This document shows positions 32,168 through 42,972 of a DNA stretch of 64,000 bases, piece by piece. A program made the translations under genes and the position numbers. The notes beneath the pieces are model-generated. The model had not been told where the DNA came from and made no database searches. It saw nothing but the letters and a program-made list of their open reading frames with translations. Each line of letters begins with the position of its first letter. Within the stretch, counting starts at the first letter, position 1. Location: NCBI RefSeq assembly GCF_001029265.1, contig NZ_CP011856.1:1240001-1304000 (forward strand), read 5' to 3'. Source of the stretch: Spiroplasma eriocheiris. Its GTDB lineage: Bacteria; Bacillota_I; Bacilli_A; Mycoplasmatales; Mycoplasmataceae.

Positions 32168-32655
32168 TTTTCATTAACTATTAATTTATTATTATACAAG
32201 TAGTTTAGTTTATATTTTTTAATACCAGTTCTTAAATTTTCTAACTCTAATTTTAATTGTTTTCACATTAGAAAACTACCTAAAAAATTATGAAGATAAT
32301 ATAATTTAATATTGTTATTAATAAAATTAAACTGTTTTGAAATCTTAATATTTAAATCATCACAAACTGCTTGGGGAGAACGTTTTTGTTGATAATGTTT
32401 TAAAGATAAGTAACAATATTCATCAATCAAAGTCATAATACTATTATTTAAAGATTCTTCTCGTTTGTTAAGAACAGTTAAATAACGATCAATAAGGGTA
32501 TTTTTAATTTTAGTGGGTTTTATTTTTTTTAGGGAATACAATTCAATTTTTAAGGACATTAAAGGGTTAATATGATTATAAGCGGATTCAATTTCAATAG
32601 CTTGATTGATTTCAGTTATTATTTGATAAAATAAATTGTTATCTGGATGTATCAC
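32164..32655 (-). CDS. Hypothetical helical protein
   Basis: A 163-residue frame from a GTG at 32655 to TAA at 32164, with one TGA tryptophan. It is predicted mostly helical, rich in Leu, Lys and Asn, without signal or membrane segments. The part KRSPQAVCDDLNIKISKQFN has the spacing of a helix-turn-helix, but this is weak. A GGAG lies 13 bases ahead of the GTG, farther than usual, so the true start is uncertain. It stands alone. Not recognised; could be the remainder of a longer gene, since 400 bases upstream are empty. Confidence 0.5.
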
Positions 32656-33065
32656 TAGTTCTTATTCGCTCCATTCTTATTAGGTTTAAAATTAGATAAT
32701 TGATAAAAACTCAAAATTAAAAATTATTTATTAAAAAATAAACAACTTAATAATTTAGATTACACAAATGCACCTCAATAGAAATATAAAATATTTCGTG
32801 TTGACTTACTGGCGTGTATTTTTATAATACTTAATATATTTATAATTTTTCACGGGTAAACATTAGTGGAAATTCGTAATAGTTAATATTTAATAATAGT
32901 TTTTTCGTTTTATTAATATTATAATAAGGTAATAATTTATTCTCTTCTCCATATAATATTTTACTAAAATTATAAATTCTTACAATTGTCAAAACACAAA
33001 TTAAATTATCAATTACAAACAAAAAAAATGTTAAAAATAAAAAGTATTATTTATAATAATACTTT
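32656..33065. other. Intergenic stretch without a convincing gene
   Basis: About 410 bases of about 80% AT. A 60-codon minus-strand frame at 32840-33022 has no RBS and an AT-driven composition (Asn, Ile, Lys, Tyr). The right end carries the tpx terminator. Nothing else is supported. Confidence 0.5.
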
Positions 33066-33067
33066 TT
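33039..33067 (-). terminator. Terminator of the tpx operon
   Basis: Minus-strand 13-pair stem (AAAAAGTATTATT with its complement) and a three-base loop, then TATTTTT. It overlaps the tpx stop codon. Confidence 0.85.
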
Positions 33068-33566
33068 AGGCATGGTTTTTTAAGAATTCATATACTTTGT
33101 TATAGTCTGGCTCGTTACCAACCGGGTTAACAACCTCAATGTATTGAACAATATTATCTTTGTCTAAAATTAATACTGCCCGGGGCAAGATTTGCGTAGC
33201 ATTAAAGACTAACCCTGTTTTGTTCCCAAAATCACGATAATTGTAATCTGATACTAAACAATGATCTTTATCACGGAATGATTCACAACTTCTTTCTTGA
33301 GCAAATGGTAAGTCCCGTGAAATTGTAATTAATCGGGCGTGGGGATAATCTTTGATATCCTTATTAAATTTTACTGTTTGCGTATAACAAACACTTGTGT
33401 CAATACTTGGAATAACAGAAATTACTTTGTAGTCACTTTTTACATCGTTAATATTAAAATCTGTCATATCACCATTTGTTGCTTTGAATTCTAATTTGTC
33501 ATCAACTTTAATAATATCTTGTTTAATGTGGTCAAACACATTACCTTCTAATTTGAATGCTCCCAT
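33066..33566 (-). CDS. tpx: Thiol peroxidase, atypical 2-Cys peroxiredoxin
   Basis: A 166-residue peroxide-reducing enzyme. The peroxidatic cysteine is C60 in SIDTSVCYTQT and the resolving cysteine C94 in ERSCESF, with the arginine of LPRAVLILD, all as in Tpx. Cytosolic. ATG at 33566 follows GAGGAGGAATAGCC, whose TAG is the stop codon of the preceding gene. It is the last gene of the AAA+/activase/tpx operon, which suggests stress-related expression. Usual length for the family. Confidence 0.93.
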   Translation of the reverse strand: MGAFKLEGNVFDHIKQDIIKVDDKLEFKATNGDMTDFNINDVKSDYKVISVIPSIDTSVCYTQTVKFNKDIKDYPHARLITISRDLPFAQERSCESFRDKDHCLVSDYNYRDFGNKTGLVFNATQILPRAVLILDKDNIVQYIEVVNPVGNEPDYNKVYEFLKNHA

Positions 33567-33569
33567 TGG

Positions 33570-34160
33570 CTATTCCTCCTCTATATTATCATTTACTAAG
33601 TGCGCGCCATCACCATTAATAATTAAACTATTTTCCTGAACAGTGAATTCGGCTTCAATAATATTTTGTTCAAAATAATTATCATCTGCATAAACCGGCG
33701 ATAATTTTAACACCCGTTGGTTAGTTGAACCAATTAATCTTCTTTTTTTATCTAGTTTATTAATTAAAAATGGTCCATCAATTAAAATATCCACAAATTC
33801 CAAAATCGCCGGGTATTTTTTTTGTAAAACTTCATAGACATAACCAGAAAAAATAATTACTGTTAAGTTATGAGCTTTACACAATTGCACTAATTCTAAT
33901 AAGGCACGGGGTTGAATAAATGGTTCACCACCAAGAATCGTAATTCCTTCAATATTGAATCTAATTTTAGCATCAAGAACTGCTTTAAACAATTCCTTTA
34001 CTTCCATTACATTTTTATTAATCAAGGGAATCATTTCTTGATTGCTACACCCCTTACAATTAAGAATGCATCCTTGCATTCATAAAGCAAATCTATTGCC
34101 GGGACCTTCAATGGTAGTGAATGAAACAAAGCGATTAAAATTAATAAGATTTTTAGACAT
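33570..34160 (-). CDS. nrdG: Radical SAM activating enzyme, NrdG-like
   Basis: A 196-residue protein with the radical-SAM cluster motif CILNCKGC (CX3CX2C) at residues 31-38, preceded by GPGNRFALWMQG. Then ITILGGEPFIQP, the GGE segment binding S-adenosylmethionine, and LIDGPF. This is the organisation of anaerobic ribonucleotide reductase activases. No nrdD lies in the window, so the substrate protein is unknown; it may activate another glycyl-radical enzyme. The start overlaps the stop codon of the upstream AAA+ gene (TAATG). A C-terminal extension of about 40 residues goes beyond the usual 150-160. Confidence 0.82.
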
Positions 34161-35986
34161 TAATTTTTAATTGTGTAGTTAATTACTGATCCTTGTGGCT
34201 CAGCAATAATTGTTTGGTTTACTCGAAAATTCGCTTGGTTAGTAAAAATAAATTCACTTAAGCCATCAACAATATGTTTTTCAATACTGTTTAATAAATC
34301 CCGACCACCTTTTTTATCATCAGCATCACTCATGATAATGGTTAAGATTTTTTCTAATTCTCCAAATTCTAAATTAACTTTATATTTTTCTTTAACAGCT
34401 AATTGAATTGGTTTTAATTTATGGGCAATTAATTTTGCTTTGAAAGCAGTGTCTTTAATAAAGTTAAACGGTACAATGTTATTACCAATTCTTCCTAATA
34501 ATTCTGGGCGTTTCAATTCGGTACGAAAATGATCAGAAACCTTTTGAATAAATTCTTTTTGAATCTGATCAAATGGTTGGTGGTCATCAACTTCACTAGC
34601 CCCAATGTTAGAAGTAAAAATTATAAATGAATCAGAAAAACTAACAGTTTGGCCTTTATTATCCGTTAACCGCCCATCTTCTAAAATTTGTAAAAATTTA
34701 TCTAAAATTCGGGGATGAGCTTTTTCAATTTCATCAAATAAAAGAACACTAAATGGCTTTTCTTTAATAGCATTTGTTAATTGTCCCCCTTCTTCATAAC
34801 CAACATAACCTGGTGGGGCCCCAATTAATTTTTGGTCACTTGCTTCCTGGTTATATTCTGACATATCAAAGCGAATACAATTTTTTTCATCCCCAAAGAG
34901 AAATTTTGCTAACGCTTTTGCTAATTCTGTTTTCCCAACTCCTGTTGGCCCGACAAAGAATAAAGTTCCCTTGGGTTTAGTTCGTTTCGCTGAATATTGC
35001 ACACCCGATAAACCGGTAAATGCTTTATAAACAACTTTTTTAACTTTTTCAATCGCATGGTCCTGACCAATAACTCTTTTCCGTAGTTCATCTTCAATTG
35101 TTGCTAATTTTTGATAGTTCATTTCTTCTCACGGTGAAACTTTATCCCCATATTGATAAGAATTTAATAACTTTTCAAACGGCAACCGTTCATTGATATT
35201 ATTTGAGTATTTAATCAGTTGGTAAACTTCTTTCAGAGTTCACCCTTCCATTGTATCGTAAATATCTTGTAATTTTAAGATATCTTGGTTTAAATCTTCA
35301 CTAATTTTAAAGAAATTTTTATTAGTTAAAATAAACTTTTCACGCTCTTCGCGATTTGGTTTTGCTAATGTAATGGTACTAACATCCGGATTATGAAGAT
35401 AAAACGATGTTGGTAGTTTTCCAATATTATTTGTAATAAAAATTAGCGAAGTATCAAAATCAATGATTTCTGACTGATCAAACTTCTTATCTTTAAAAGC
35501 TTTGCTTAGGGAAATTAAGTTAACCCGTTCATCTTCACTTAAACTTTGCTCATTTGAAAATAAATAATCTGAACTATCAGCAATAAAAGCAACTTTTTTA
35601 GGGCTATTCCCAAGCATATTTTTCCGCACAATTGCAAAAAATTCCGCTAAAGAAGTAAATTGTCCTGTTTGTTGATTTGTTTGTTCATTTTGGTTATTAA
35701 TTAATTCTTTACCAAACTCATATGCTTCGCCTTCTTGCGAATGGTCCTTTTTCTCATCTTCAACTAATGTTAGACTTTTCACATTTCCTCCGGCTAATCC
35801 ATCAATGCGATCCCAAGTAAAAATATCATGAAAGCCTTTTTCTTTTAGCAATGTTTTAATCCGTTCTTTTAAACTAACATAACCATTATTATTTTCATAA
35901 ATGTCATTGATATTTCCTTCAACAATAATACAACGTTTAATTCCAATTTGGTTTTTTAATTTATCTAAGTTATTTTTAACACTCAT
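34160..35986 (-). CDS. AAA+ ATPase, Clp/Hsp100-like with degenerate first module
   Basis: A 608-residue protein. The C-terminal half is a complete AAA2-type module of the ClpA/ClpB kind: IGQDHAIEKVKK, Walker A GPTGVGKT (346-353), RFDMSEYNQ, GAPPGYVGYEEGG with the pore loop, Walker B LLFDEIEKAHP, and the C-terminal D2-small domain. The N-terminal half (1-250) looks like an AAA fold without Walker A: it starts VKNNLDKLKNQIGIKRCIIVEG and has IDFDTSLIFITNN as sensor-like strand. No ClpB N domain or long middle coil is seen. So it is shorter than ClpB (about 860) and not a normal ClpX. Substrate unknown; protein unfolding is the likely activity. Confidence 0.8.
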
Positions 35987-36105
35987 ATTGTTCCCCCTTC
36001 ATATGCTTGTTACTAATGATTACTATTAATTATAAATGTTTTTAGCGAAGAATACTATTAAATCTGATTTAGTTTTCTGATTATTATATTTTTCCAAAAA
36101 TAAAA

Positions 36106-36134
36106 AAATAAACTCTACTTAACAGAGTTTATTT
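36106..36134 (-). terminator. Terminator of the spiralin-like gene
   Basis: Minus-strand stem AAATAAACTCT/AGAGTTTATTT followed by TTTTTTA, 15 bases below the stop codon. Confidence 0.85.
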
Positions 36135-36148
36135 AATTTTTTAAATTT

Positions 36149-37270
36149 CTAGTTAGCACTTTTAATTGCGACACTAACTTTGGCCGTTCCCACAGCAGCG
36201 TTATGTCCAGTTAATGTTAAATTTAAAACAACTGTTTTCCCATTTGTTAAGTCAACATATGGAAGATCTGATCATCCTGAATGGTGAAAATAGGTATTTC
36301 CGGCTTTAACTGTCTCAAAATTAGTTATCGCATAACTAACATCATAACTTGTTAGGGTTGCATCAAGATTTTGCACAGCTTTTAAAACAAGACTATCTAA
36401 ACTTGTTAGAATATCTGATTCAAAGATAAATCCAAAATTACCACCACTTTGAATTGCCGTAATTCCCACAGGATTATCGCTGATTTTATTAATTGAACTA
36501 ATATCAACTGCTTGTTTAATTCCCATTATTTTAATACTAAATTGAAAACTACCTTCAATAATTTTTGAATTAGGCTGAGCCTGTACTGTTACGGTAATAT
36601 CTTTAGCAGTTTGATAATCACCAGTTGTGGCATTATTGGTTAAAATAAAGTCATTAACTTTAAAGCCTGTTCTTTTTGCTTCTGGGAGCTGGGTGCGAAT
36701 AAAACCTCAAATCTCACCTTTGAATGTTAAATTTTTATTAATAGTATCTAATTCATCTTGTGTCACACTGGCAGGATTTTTAACCTGAATATTTAATACT
36801 GGATTTTTGGGTTCAAAAGTTAACACGGAAATATTAATTCTTCCGGCAATCGCAATAATTTGAATTGTTAAAGTTGTTTTCCCCATAATAATTTTAGATT
36901 GAGCTTGGGCATTAATGGTAATGTTAATCGGTTGGGCTTGTTCATAATTACCTGCTTTTGCATTATTAGTAATATTAAAATCAGATTTTGTTATTTTATT
37001 ACCATCTTTAAGAATATTATTAATTTGGGTTGTAACATATTCTAATAAGGTATCATTAAAATTAATAGCATTTAATTCATCTGATGTAACATTTTTTTCA
37101 TCATTAACTGTAATTGCTAATGAATTGGTCATCTTTGGAATTTTAATTTCACTAAGATTAATTTTGGTATTATCATTTGGTTCAGCACTTTTGTTATGAC
37201 AAGCAACAACAGAACTTGCACCGGTTGCTGTTAAACTAATGGCACCTAAAATACTTAAAAGTTTTTTCAT
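36149..37270 (-). CDS. Spiralin-like surface lipoprotein with repeated domains
   Basis: A 373-residue lipoprotein with the signal MKKLLSILGAISLTATGASS and lipobox VVACH. Two related domains follow (about 45-140 and 150-250). Each holds VTxDELxxIN (VTSDELNAIN and VTQDELDTIN), then a DFxxTNNAxxGxYxxA segment and a strand ending in QAQxxSKII. From memory, spiralin of S. citri has the same phrases (VTKDELNAVN, DFEITNNCDAGDYSAQKD). The third part (about 255-373), with LDSLVLKAVQNLDATLTSYDV, resembles the first domain of spiralin. The order thus differs from spiralin and one domain is doubled. ATG at 37270. Monocistronic between terminators. Spiralin is a major surface antigen that binds insect glycoproteins. 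Confidence 0.72.
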
Positions 37271-37400
37271 TACTTAATTTCCTTCTTTCTTTGGTAAGTA
37301 AATTTAGTTAATGAATTTTAATAATTTTTATATTATATTCTGTCCCTTATTTTTAATTTTAACATATTAATTCCCTGAAGAAAGTAAAATTGCAAATTAA

Positions 37401-37423
37401 AAACTATCTTTGATAGATAGTTT
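37401..37423 (-). terminator. Terminator of nagA
   Basis: Minus-strand stem AAACTATCT/AGATAGTTT with five-base loop, then TTTAATTT, 12 bases past the nagA stop codon. Confidence 0.75.
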
Positions 37424-37434
37424 CCAAGAAGTTA

Positions 37435-38580
37435 TTAAAGATTATTATAAGCAATTTCACCTTCGGAAATGGTCATTTTGACATTTAAATCATTATCCAC
37501 CACAACAAGATCCGCCAATTTATTTGGTTGAATTGATCCTGTTTGGTCATAAATCCCCAATTGCTTTGCGACATTAATACTTGTCATTTTAATTAAATCA
37601 ATTAGTGAACATTTAGTAAAATTATACATATTACGAACGCTAAAATCATAAGTTGCCGCTGCACCAGCTAACGTTCCATTTAATAAGGTCACAGTTTGAC
37701 CTTTTTTAATAACATCCAAATTACCCAATTTATATGGGCCATCAGCTAACCCCTTTGCAATCATCGCATCTGTAATAATACATAAGTGATCAGCCCCCTT
37801 AATTTTGTAAGCTTCCCGGATAGTATCAGGATGATTATGAATTCCATCCGTAATTAGTTCACACAAAATTTCATCATAGAATAGACCTGCATTTATCATT
37901 CCAGGTTTACGATGTTCATAACGACTCATTCCATTATGAAGATGAGTAAAATGGTTAGCACCCCGCCCAACTTCGGTTGTTACTTGCTCAAAACTAGCAG
38001 CAGAATGTCCCATTGAAGGAATAATTTTATTTTTCAGAAGGAAAGTAGTGAATGATCCATCTTGTAATTCAGGAGCATAAGTAACAATCCGAATGTTATT
38101 TTTTGAAGCATCAATAAATTGTTGCATCACTTTAATATCTGGTTTAATTAATAGTGCCTCTTCATGTGCTCCCTTAAATTCATGTGAAATAAAAGGACCT
38201 TCCAGGTGAGCACCAATTTGCAATGCTTTTGCCCCTTTATTATGCTTAGTCATATATTCACCATAGACTTCCATTAACTTAGTTACTTTTTCAACAGACC
38301 CGGTAACTGTTCCTTGGCAAAACTTTGTTACTCCTTCTTGTGCAATTTTTTTGGCAAACTCATTAAATCCAGCAATTGTGCCTTCTTCAAAATCATGACC
38401 ATAACCACCGTGGACATGACATTCAATAAATCCAGGCATCACAATTAGTCCTTGTAAGTCATAGCCATCTTGGTTAGTTTCTCCTTTATTGACTGATTTA
38501 ATTAAGTTACCGTCAACTTCAATTCATCCTTTTTCAATAATTTCATTGATTAATACTATTTTTGCGTTTTTTAAAATCAT
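37435..38580 (-). CDS. nagA: N-acetylglucosamine-6-phosphate deacetylase
   Basis: A 381-residue amidohydrolase-fold enzyme giving glucosamine-6-phosphate and acetate. Motifs: metal site ECHVHGGYGHDF near residue 53, the glutamate in AHLEGPFIS, HLHNGMSRY, and the catalytic aspartate in LCIITDAMIAKG. Length is typical. ATG at 38580 follows AGAAGGAG. It lies 19 bases downstream of a DeoR-type regulator gene and ends at a terminator, so the two form an amino-sugar operon; nagB is not here. GlcNAc could come from insect chitin or glycoproteins (inference). Confidence 0.92.
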
Positions 38581-38599
38581 GTTTTAACTCCTTCTTTCT

Positions 38600-39352
38600 C
38601 TAGTTAATTATTTTTGCTAAATACTCTGGGTTAATTTCCACAACCCGATCAGTTATAATTCCATCAATATCTTTAATATTACAGAAATGTTCATAACCTA
38701 TTGAATTGAATTTTGAACTATCAGCAAGAATATATTTATATTTGGCTTTTGCTAAAATAATTGCTTCGAGGTGTGACTCACCCTCATTGTTATTATAGAG
38801 ATTACCATCATAATCAATATTCGTAACTGAAACAAATGTTTTATAGAATGGTTCAATTTCTAATGCTTTTTCTGCAAACGAACCAATAAAGACCCCCGAA
38901 GGTTCTCGATATTTGCCGCCAACTAGAATTGGCTCAATAATATAAGAATTTTTTAAGAGAATTTGGTAAACAAATCAAGAATTAGTTATCACCTTAACTT
39001 CAGTTTTAATTTGTTTAGCAAATTCCTCACAGGTTGTTCCAGCTCCCAAATAAAGAACATCACCTTGGTTAATTAATTTCTGAGCTAGTTTAGCAATTTG
39101 TTGTTTAGCTTTAAGATTTAAATTTAATTGATTAAAATGTTTAATTGTACTATTATCCGATTTTTCATTAGTTTTAACCCCACCATAAGATAGACTAACT
39201 AAACCTTCATTCTGCAATTCTTTTAAATCTCGACGGACAGTAACATATGCGATTCCTAATGATTCAACATACTCATTAATTTCCGCCATATTGTGAAATG
39301 GTTTTGCTTGTAAAAAATCTAATAACATATTTTTTCTTTCTAACTTATGCAT
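38600..39352 (-). CDS. DeoR-family transcriptional regulator
   Basis: A 250-residue regulator: N-terminal winged helix (MAEINEYVESLGIAYVTVRRDLKELQNEGLV, seen in parts) and a C-terminal sugar-phosphate sensor domain with GDVLYLGAGTTCEEFA and the late ILADSSKF. It is of the GlpR/AgaR/LacR type whose ligands are sugar phosphates. Co-transcribed with nagA, it most likely responds to an amino-sugar phosphate. ATG at 39352 was chosen for its GAGGT; an earlier in-frame start at 39376 overlaps that. Confidence 0.85.
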
Positions 39353-39454
39353 TTTTTTACCTCTATCCTCTCTCAAACTACTTCCATCATTTTAATTATA
39401 TATCAAGAAAAATTAGAAAACCAAAAAATTAGAATGATTATAAGGTTTTTTATA

Positions 39455-39486
39455 AAAAAATAGTGTTATGATTAACACTATTTTTT
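39455..39486. terminator. Terminator of the helicase operon
   Basis: A 14-pair stem (AAAAAATAGTGTTA with its complement) and four-base loop. It covers the last codons of the minus-strand gene ending at 39478 and is followed by T residues on that strand. Confidence 0.85.
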
Positions 39487-40581
39487 ATTTTTATTTGTAT
39501 TATTATTAACATTCATTTTTGCTTTATTCATTAAGCGGTCAGGATTTAAATATGTTTTTTTCTGTTCTTTGGATAAGGAAACATCATACATAGATAGATC
39601 ATTAATAAATGGCTGTTCGTCAGTATCATGTGCATGCCCTTCATATCCTTCAAATTTATAAGTAAATCTACCATCTAAATAAACTTTAAAAATTGCTTCT
39701 TCACCAGTTACTTTTTTAGCATACACAATAACAACACTATCCTCATTTTCTTTTACCAATCGAATGTCATTATTATTCACAATAAACCCTCGTTTTTGAA
39801 TTGATTGTAAAATTGAACTAATAGCATGTTTACGAGCTGATTCATCTAACTGCTTAGTAATAATTTTGTTTTGTAAAGCTAATGCTTTTTTATTAAGTTC
39901 TTGGGAACTTTCTAGATCTAACTTACTAAATTGTTCTAAATCAGTTGCTAACTCTGCTTGTACAAACTTATCACGACTAACTTGTTCTTTAAAACTAGTA
40001 AGGTATTGGTTTTTAACAAAGTCAGTTGTTGTTCGGTAATTATTAATTTCTTCTTTAACAATGTCAGCAATTTCAGTTGGACTTAAATTAACTAATTTAC
40101 TTTTATTTTCTTTAAAAAAACTTAGAATAATTGCTTGTGATTGTTTATCATCAAACATTGCCAATAACTCTTGTTCTAATTGATTATGGTTTAAATTAAG
40201 ACGATTTTTTAAATTGGCAACTCGTTGCTTAGTTTCATCTTCAATAACTTGTATTTTTAATAATTCTACCTCTTGTTGGATTTCTGCTAACCGTAATTTT
40301 TTTTGCTCTAAATAAAAATTTACTTGCTTAGCTTGTTCTAATTCAACATGATCTTGTTTTGAAAAAGTTTTAACTAATTCATTATTTTCAATCTCCGCAA
40401 TAATTGCATCTAATTCTTTTAAATATTTTTCAGTTTGTTGGCAATTAAGACCACTAGCATCAATTGCTTTTAATTGCTGCAATAAAATTGTTAAATTTTC
40501 ACGAACAAAGTTAATATTAATTTTTAACTGTTCAATTTTCTTTTGATAATTATACATTACCTGCTCAACACTCATACTCAT
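39478..40581 (-). CDS. Coiled-coil protein, third gene of the helicase operon
   Basis: A 367-residue soluble protein. Residues about 5-170 are Glu, Gln, Lys and Leu rich with heptad character (coiled coil), followed by a second helical stretch to about 265. The last 100 residues form a compact part with RGFIVNNNDIRLVKENEDSVVIVYAKKVTG (in pieces) and YLDGRFTYKFEGYEGHAHD, then a basic tail NTNKNKK. No catalytic motif recognised. Its start overlaps the stop codon of the 791-residue protein (TAATG), so the two are made in a fixed ratio and may form a complex. Function unknown. Confidence 0.7.
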   Translation of the reverse strand: MSMSVEQVMYNYQKKIEQLKININFVRENLTILLQQLKAIDASGLNCQQTEKYLKELDAIIAEIENNELVKTFSKQDHVELEQAKQVNFYLEQKKLRLAEIQQEVELLKIQVIEDETKQRVANLKNRLNLNHNQLEQELLAMFDDKQSQAIILSFFKENKSKLVNLSPTEIADIVKEEINNYRTTTDFVKNQYLTSFKEQVSRDKFVQAELATDLEQFSKLDLESSQELNKKALALQNKIITKQLDESARKHAISSILQSIQKRGFIVNNNDIRLVKENEDSVVIVYAKKVTGEEAIFKVYLDGRFTYKFEGYEGHAHDTDEQPFINDLSMYDVSLSKEQKKTYLNPDRLMNKAKMNVNNNTNKNKK

Positions 40582-42956
40582 TATGCAAACACCTCTTCAA
40601 TTCCTTCCAATATTTTTTTGATTTGTTCACGGTTCTTATTAGCATTTTGTTCATTACGATATTCTTCACAATAAACATATAATTTTAATTCATTATATCA
40701 ATCATTTAATTTTTTGTATTTACTTTTTTCAAAATTAGGTTTTAAAAGAAAGATTTTTTCATTTAGATAATTAACATCATAATCATCAACAATTAATATT
40801 TCATCAACATATCCTTCTCACTTGTTCAGAACATAGACACTCGCTTTTCCAAACTCGCATAAGTTCATATAATCATTAAACTTAACTTCTGAATTAAATA
40901 CTTCCCCATGTTTAAGTTGACGGAATTTTAATTCTAAAACTGATAAAGAATGGAGTAATTGAATAATTAACTCCGAGGAATTTTGAAAACTAGTTAAGCG
41001 GGCTTTAATTAAATTTATTTTTTCCCAGAGTATTTTTCAATTTCGTTGTAAAACATTTGTTTCTGATTGGTAATCCATTTGTTGACGATATGTTTCATAA
41101 TCTTTTGCATAAGAATATAAGTTAGTTAAAAAGACTGTGTTTTTAGTGTTAACATCAAAATCATCATCGCGATCGATAATTTCTTTTGCAATATTTTGGT
41201 TAATTAGCCTAATAAATTTAGTTACAATATTAAATAAATTTTGGTTTCAAATTTTTTCAACAATACTTGGACTAGCAATCTTCGTTAATTCATATAATTC
41301 TCCCATTGTGGTGTTATCCTCATCATATAATTCTTGCAAAGTATTTAGAATATCTTTGTTGGAAAGGATTTCACCATTATATAAAACACTGTAACTTCGA
41401 ACAATTGTTTTTTGTTCATGTGCTAACTGTTTAATATCTGCCACTAAAGTATTATGAATAGTATTTTTATAGTTAGGCTTTAAAACTAAATAATCACAAA
41501 TTTCTTCTCAGTGTAAGTATAAATCAGTTTTATTATTAAAATGTTCGGTTGCTTGGTTTTCCATAAAAGTTTGGAAAGCATGATCATTATTATTTATTAA
41601 ATCTAACAAATAAAAATGGATAAATAAATTAGTTTCTTTTTTACTACTAATTAGTTCTCGTAATTGAGCTTGGTATTTTATTAATTTTTGATTTAAATAT
41701 TGCATTATTTCTTTTAAAATATTTTTACTGTAGTTATCCTTATATTTATTTGCCACTAAAATTTTCTTCCCTAAACTAATAATTTCAGTTTCTTGAATGG
41801 CATAAGCCTCCGCTTCTAATTTATTATTTATAAATAACGTAATAAAATTATGGTCAAATGTTACTAGGTCTTTACTAATTCGGAAAAATGGCAACTCTGT
41901 CCGTAGATCCTCTAAATTAGTATCTTGGCTAGCATTTACAAAAATTACTAACTCTAAATTATTATTTTGATAATATTTTTTATTAATAACTGCATTTTCA
42001 TTTACATAAGCACTGTTAACAATTAAAATCCGCGGGTTAGCTAATGTTGTGGTAATATAACGGGGATCTTGTAAATAATCACTTTCAAATAAATTAATAT
42101 TTAAACGTGAAAAATTTAAATTAAAATATTCTTTTAATTCATTGGTCATTTTATTTAAAAAGTAATCAACAACTGTTCCTTTAATAGCATCATTATTATC
42201 TAAAATATTTTGTAAATTTTTATCATTCTCCACTTTTAACTTAATATCTTTGAAAGTTGTCAGCGCTAAATTAATTTGAACTGGTTCATAAGTGGGATTA
42301 AATAAATTAGTAATTTTGTCAGAAGTCATTTCAATTTTTGTATTATTAGATTTAATAAAACTAAAAGTAGTATCTTTATTAAACTGGTTAGTTTTTAATT
42401 CATTTTTTTTATATTCATTTAAATAATTAAAAAGATCACTCCCTGTCAGATCAACAGCAGTGGGGGCATTAATAACTAAATCATCCTCAGTAATTTTATC
42501 TGTCAAGTTAACAGTACTATTATTAACTAATAACATATCAGTAAACTGGTCAAAAACAAAATCAATCAACGCTTCCCGGTTGTTATGTTTACTTAATAAA
42601 GTTCCACGCTCAAGTGCAACAAGCGCTTCTCGTGAAATGGCAAAAACACCTAAGGCACAATCAATTCATTCATTGTTATAACTAGTACTAACATATTGAA
42701 GAGAACTATTAGTATCAATGGTAATAATATTTTCGCGTTCAATTAAATCTTTTAAACAATCAGCATAAATTGTTAAATCATTAATTTTTAGCTCTGTGCG
42801 TAAAACTTCTGCTAAGGTTTTCTTTTTATTAGGGTAAGTGGCAATTGTATTTAAAATTAGATACTGAAAGAATGATGGTTTCTTAGGAGTTTGATAACCA
42901 ACAATAGTTTTTAATTTAAGTCATTTTTTATATAAGCTAATTGTTCCTAATTTCAT
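40581..42956 (-). CDS. Large protein of unknown function, second gene of the helicase operon
   Basis: A 791-residue soluble protein with no signal or membrane segment. The N-terminal 110 residues may contain a winged-helix-like domain (TLAEVLRTELKINDLTIYADCLKDLIE), followed by FAISREALVALERG. The middle is helical with charged stretches. Residues about 230-330 carry beta-rich parts such as PRYITTTLANPRILIVNSAYV and NLELVIFVNASQD. I see no nuclease, NTPase or protease motif. It starts 16 bases after the helicase gene with AAAGGGTG as RBS. The spacing and overlaps on both sides imply joint action with the helicase. Confidence 0.68.
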
Positions 42957-42972
42957 ATAATCACCCTTTCTG

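Noticed and set aside
32840-33022. A 60-codon minus-strand gene
   Set aside because: No RBS, only a TTG start, and composition expected by chance in AT-rich DNA.
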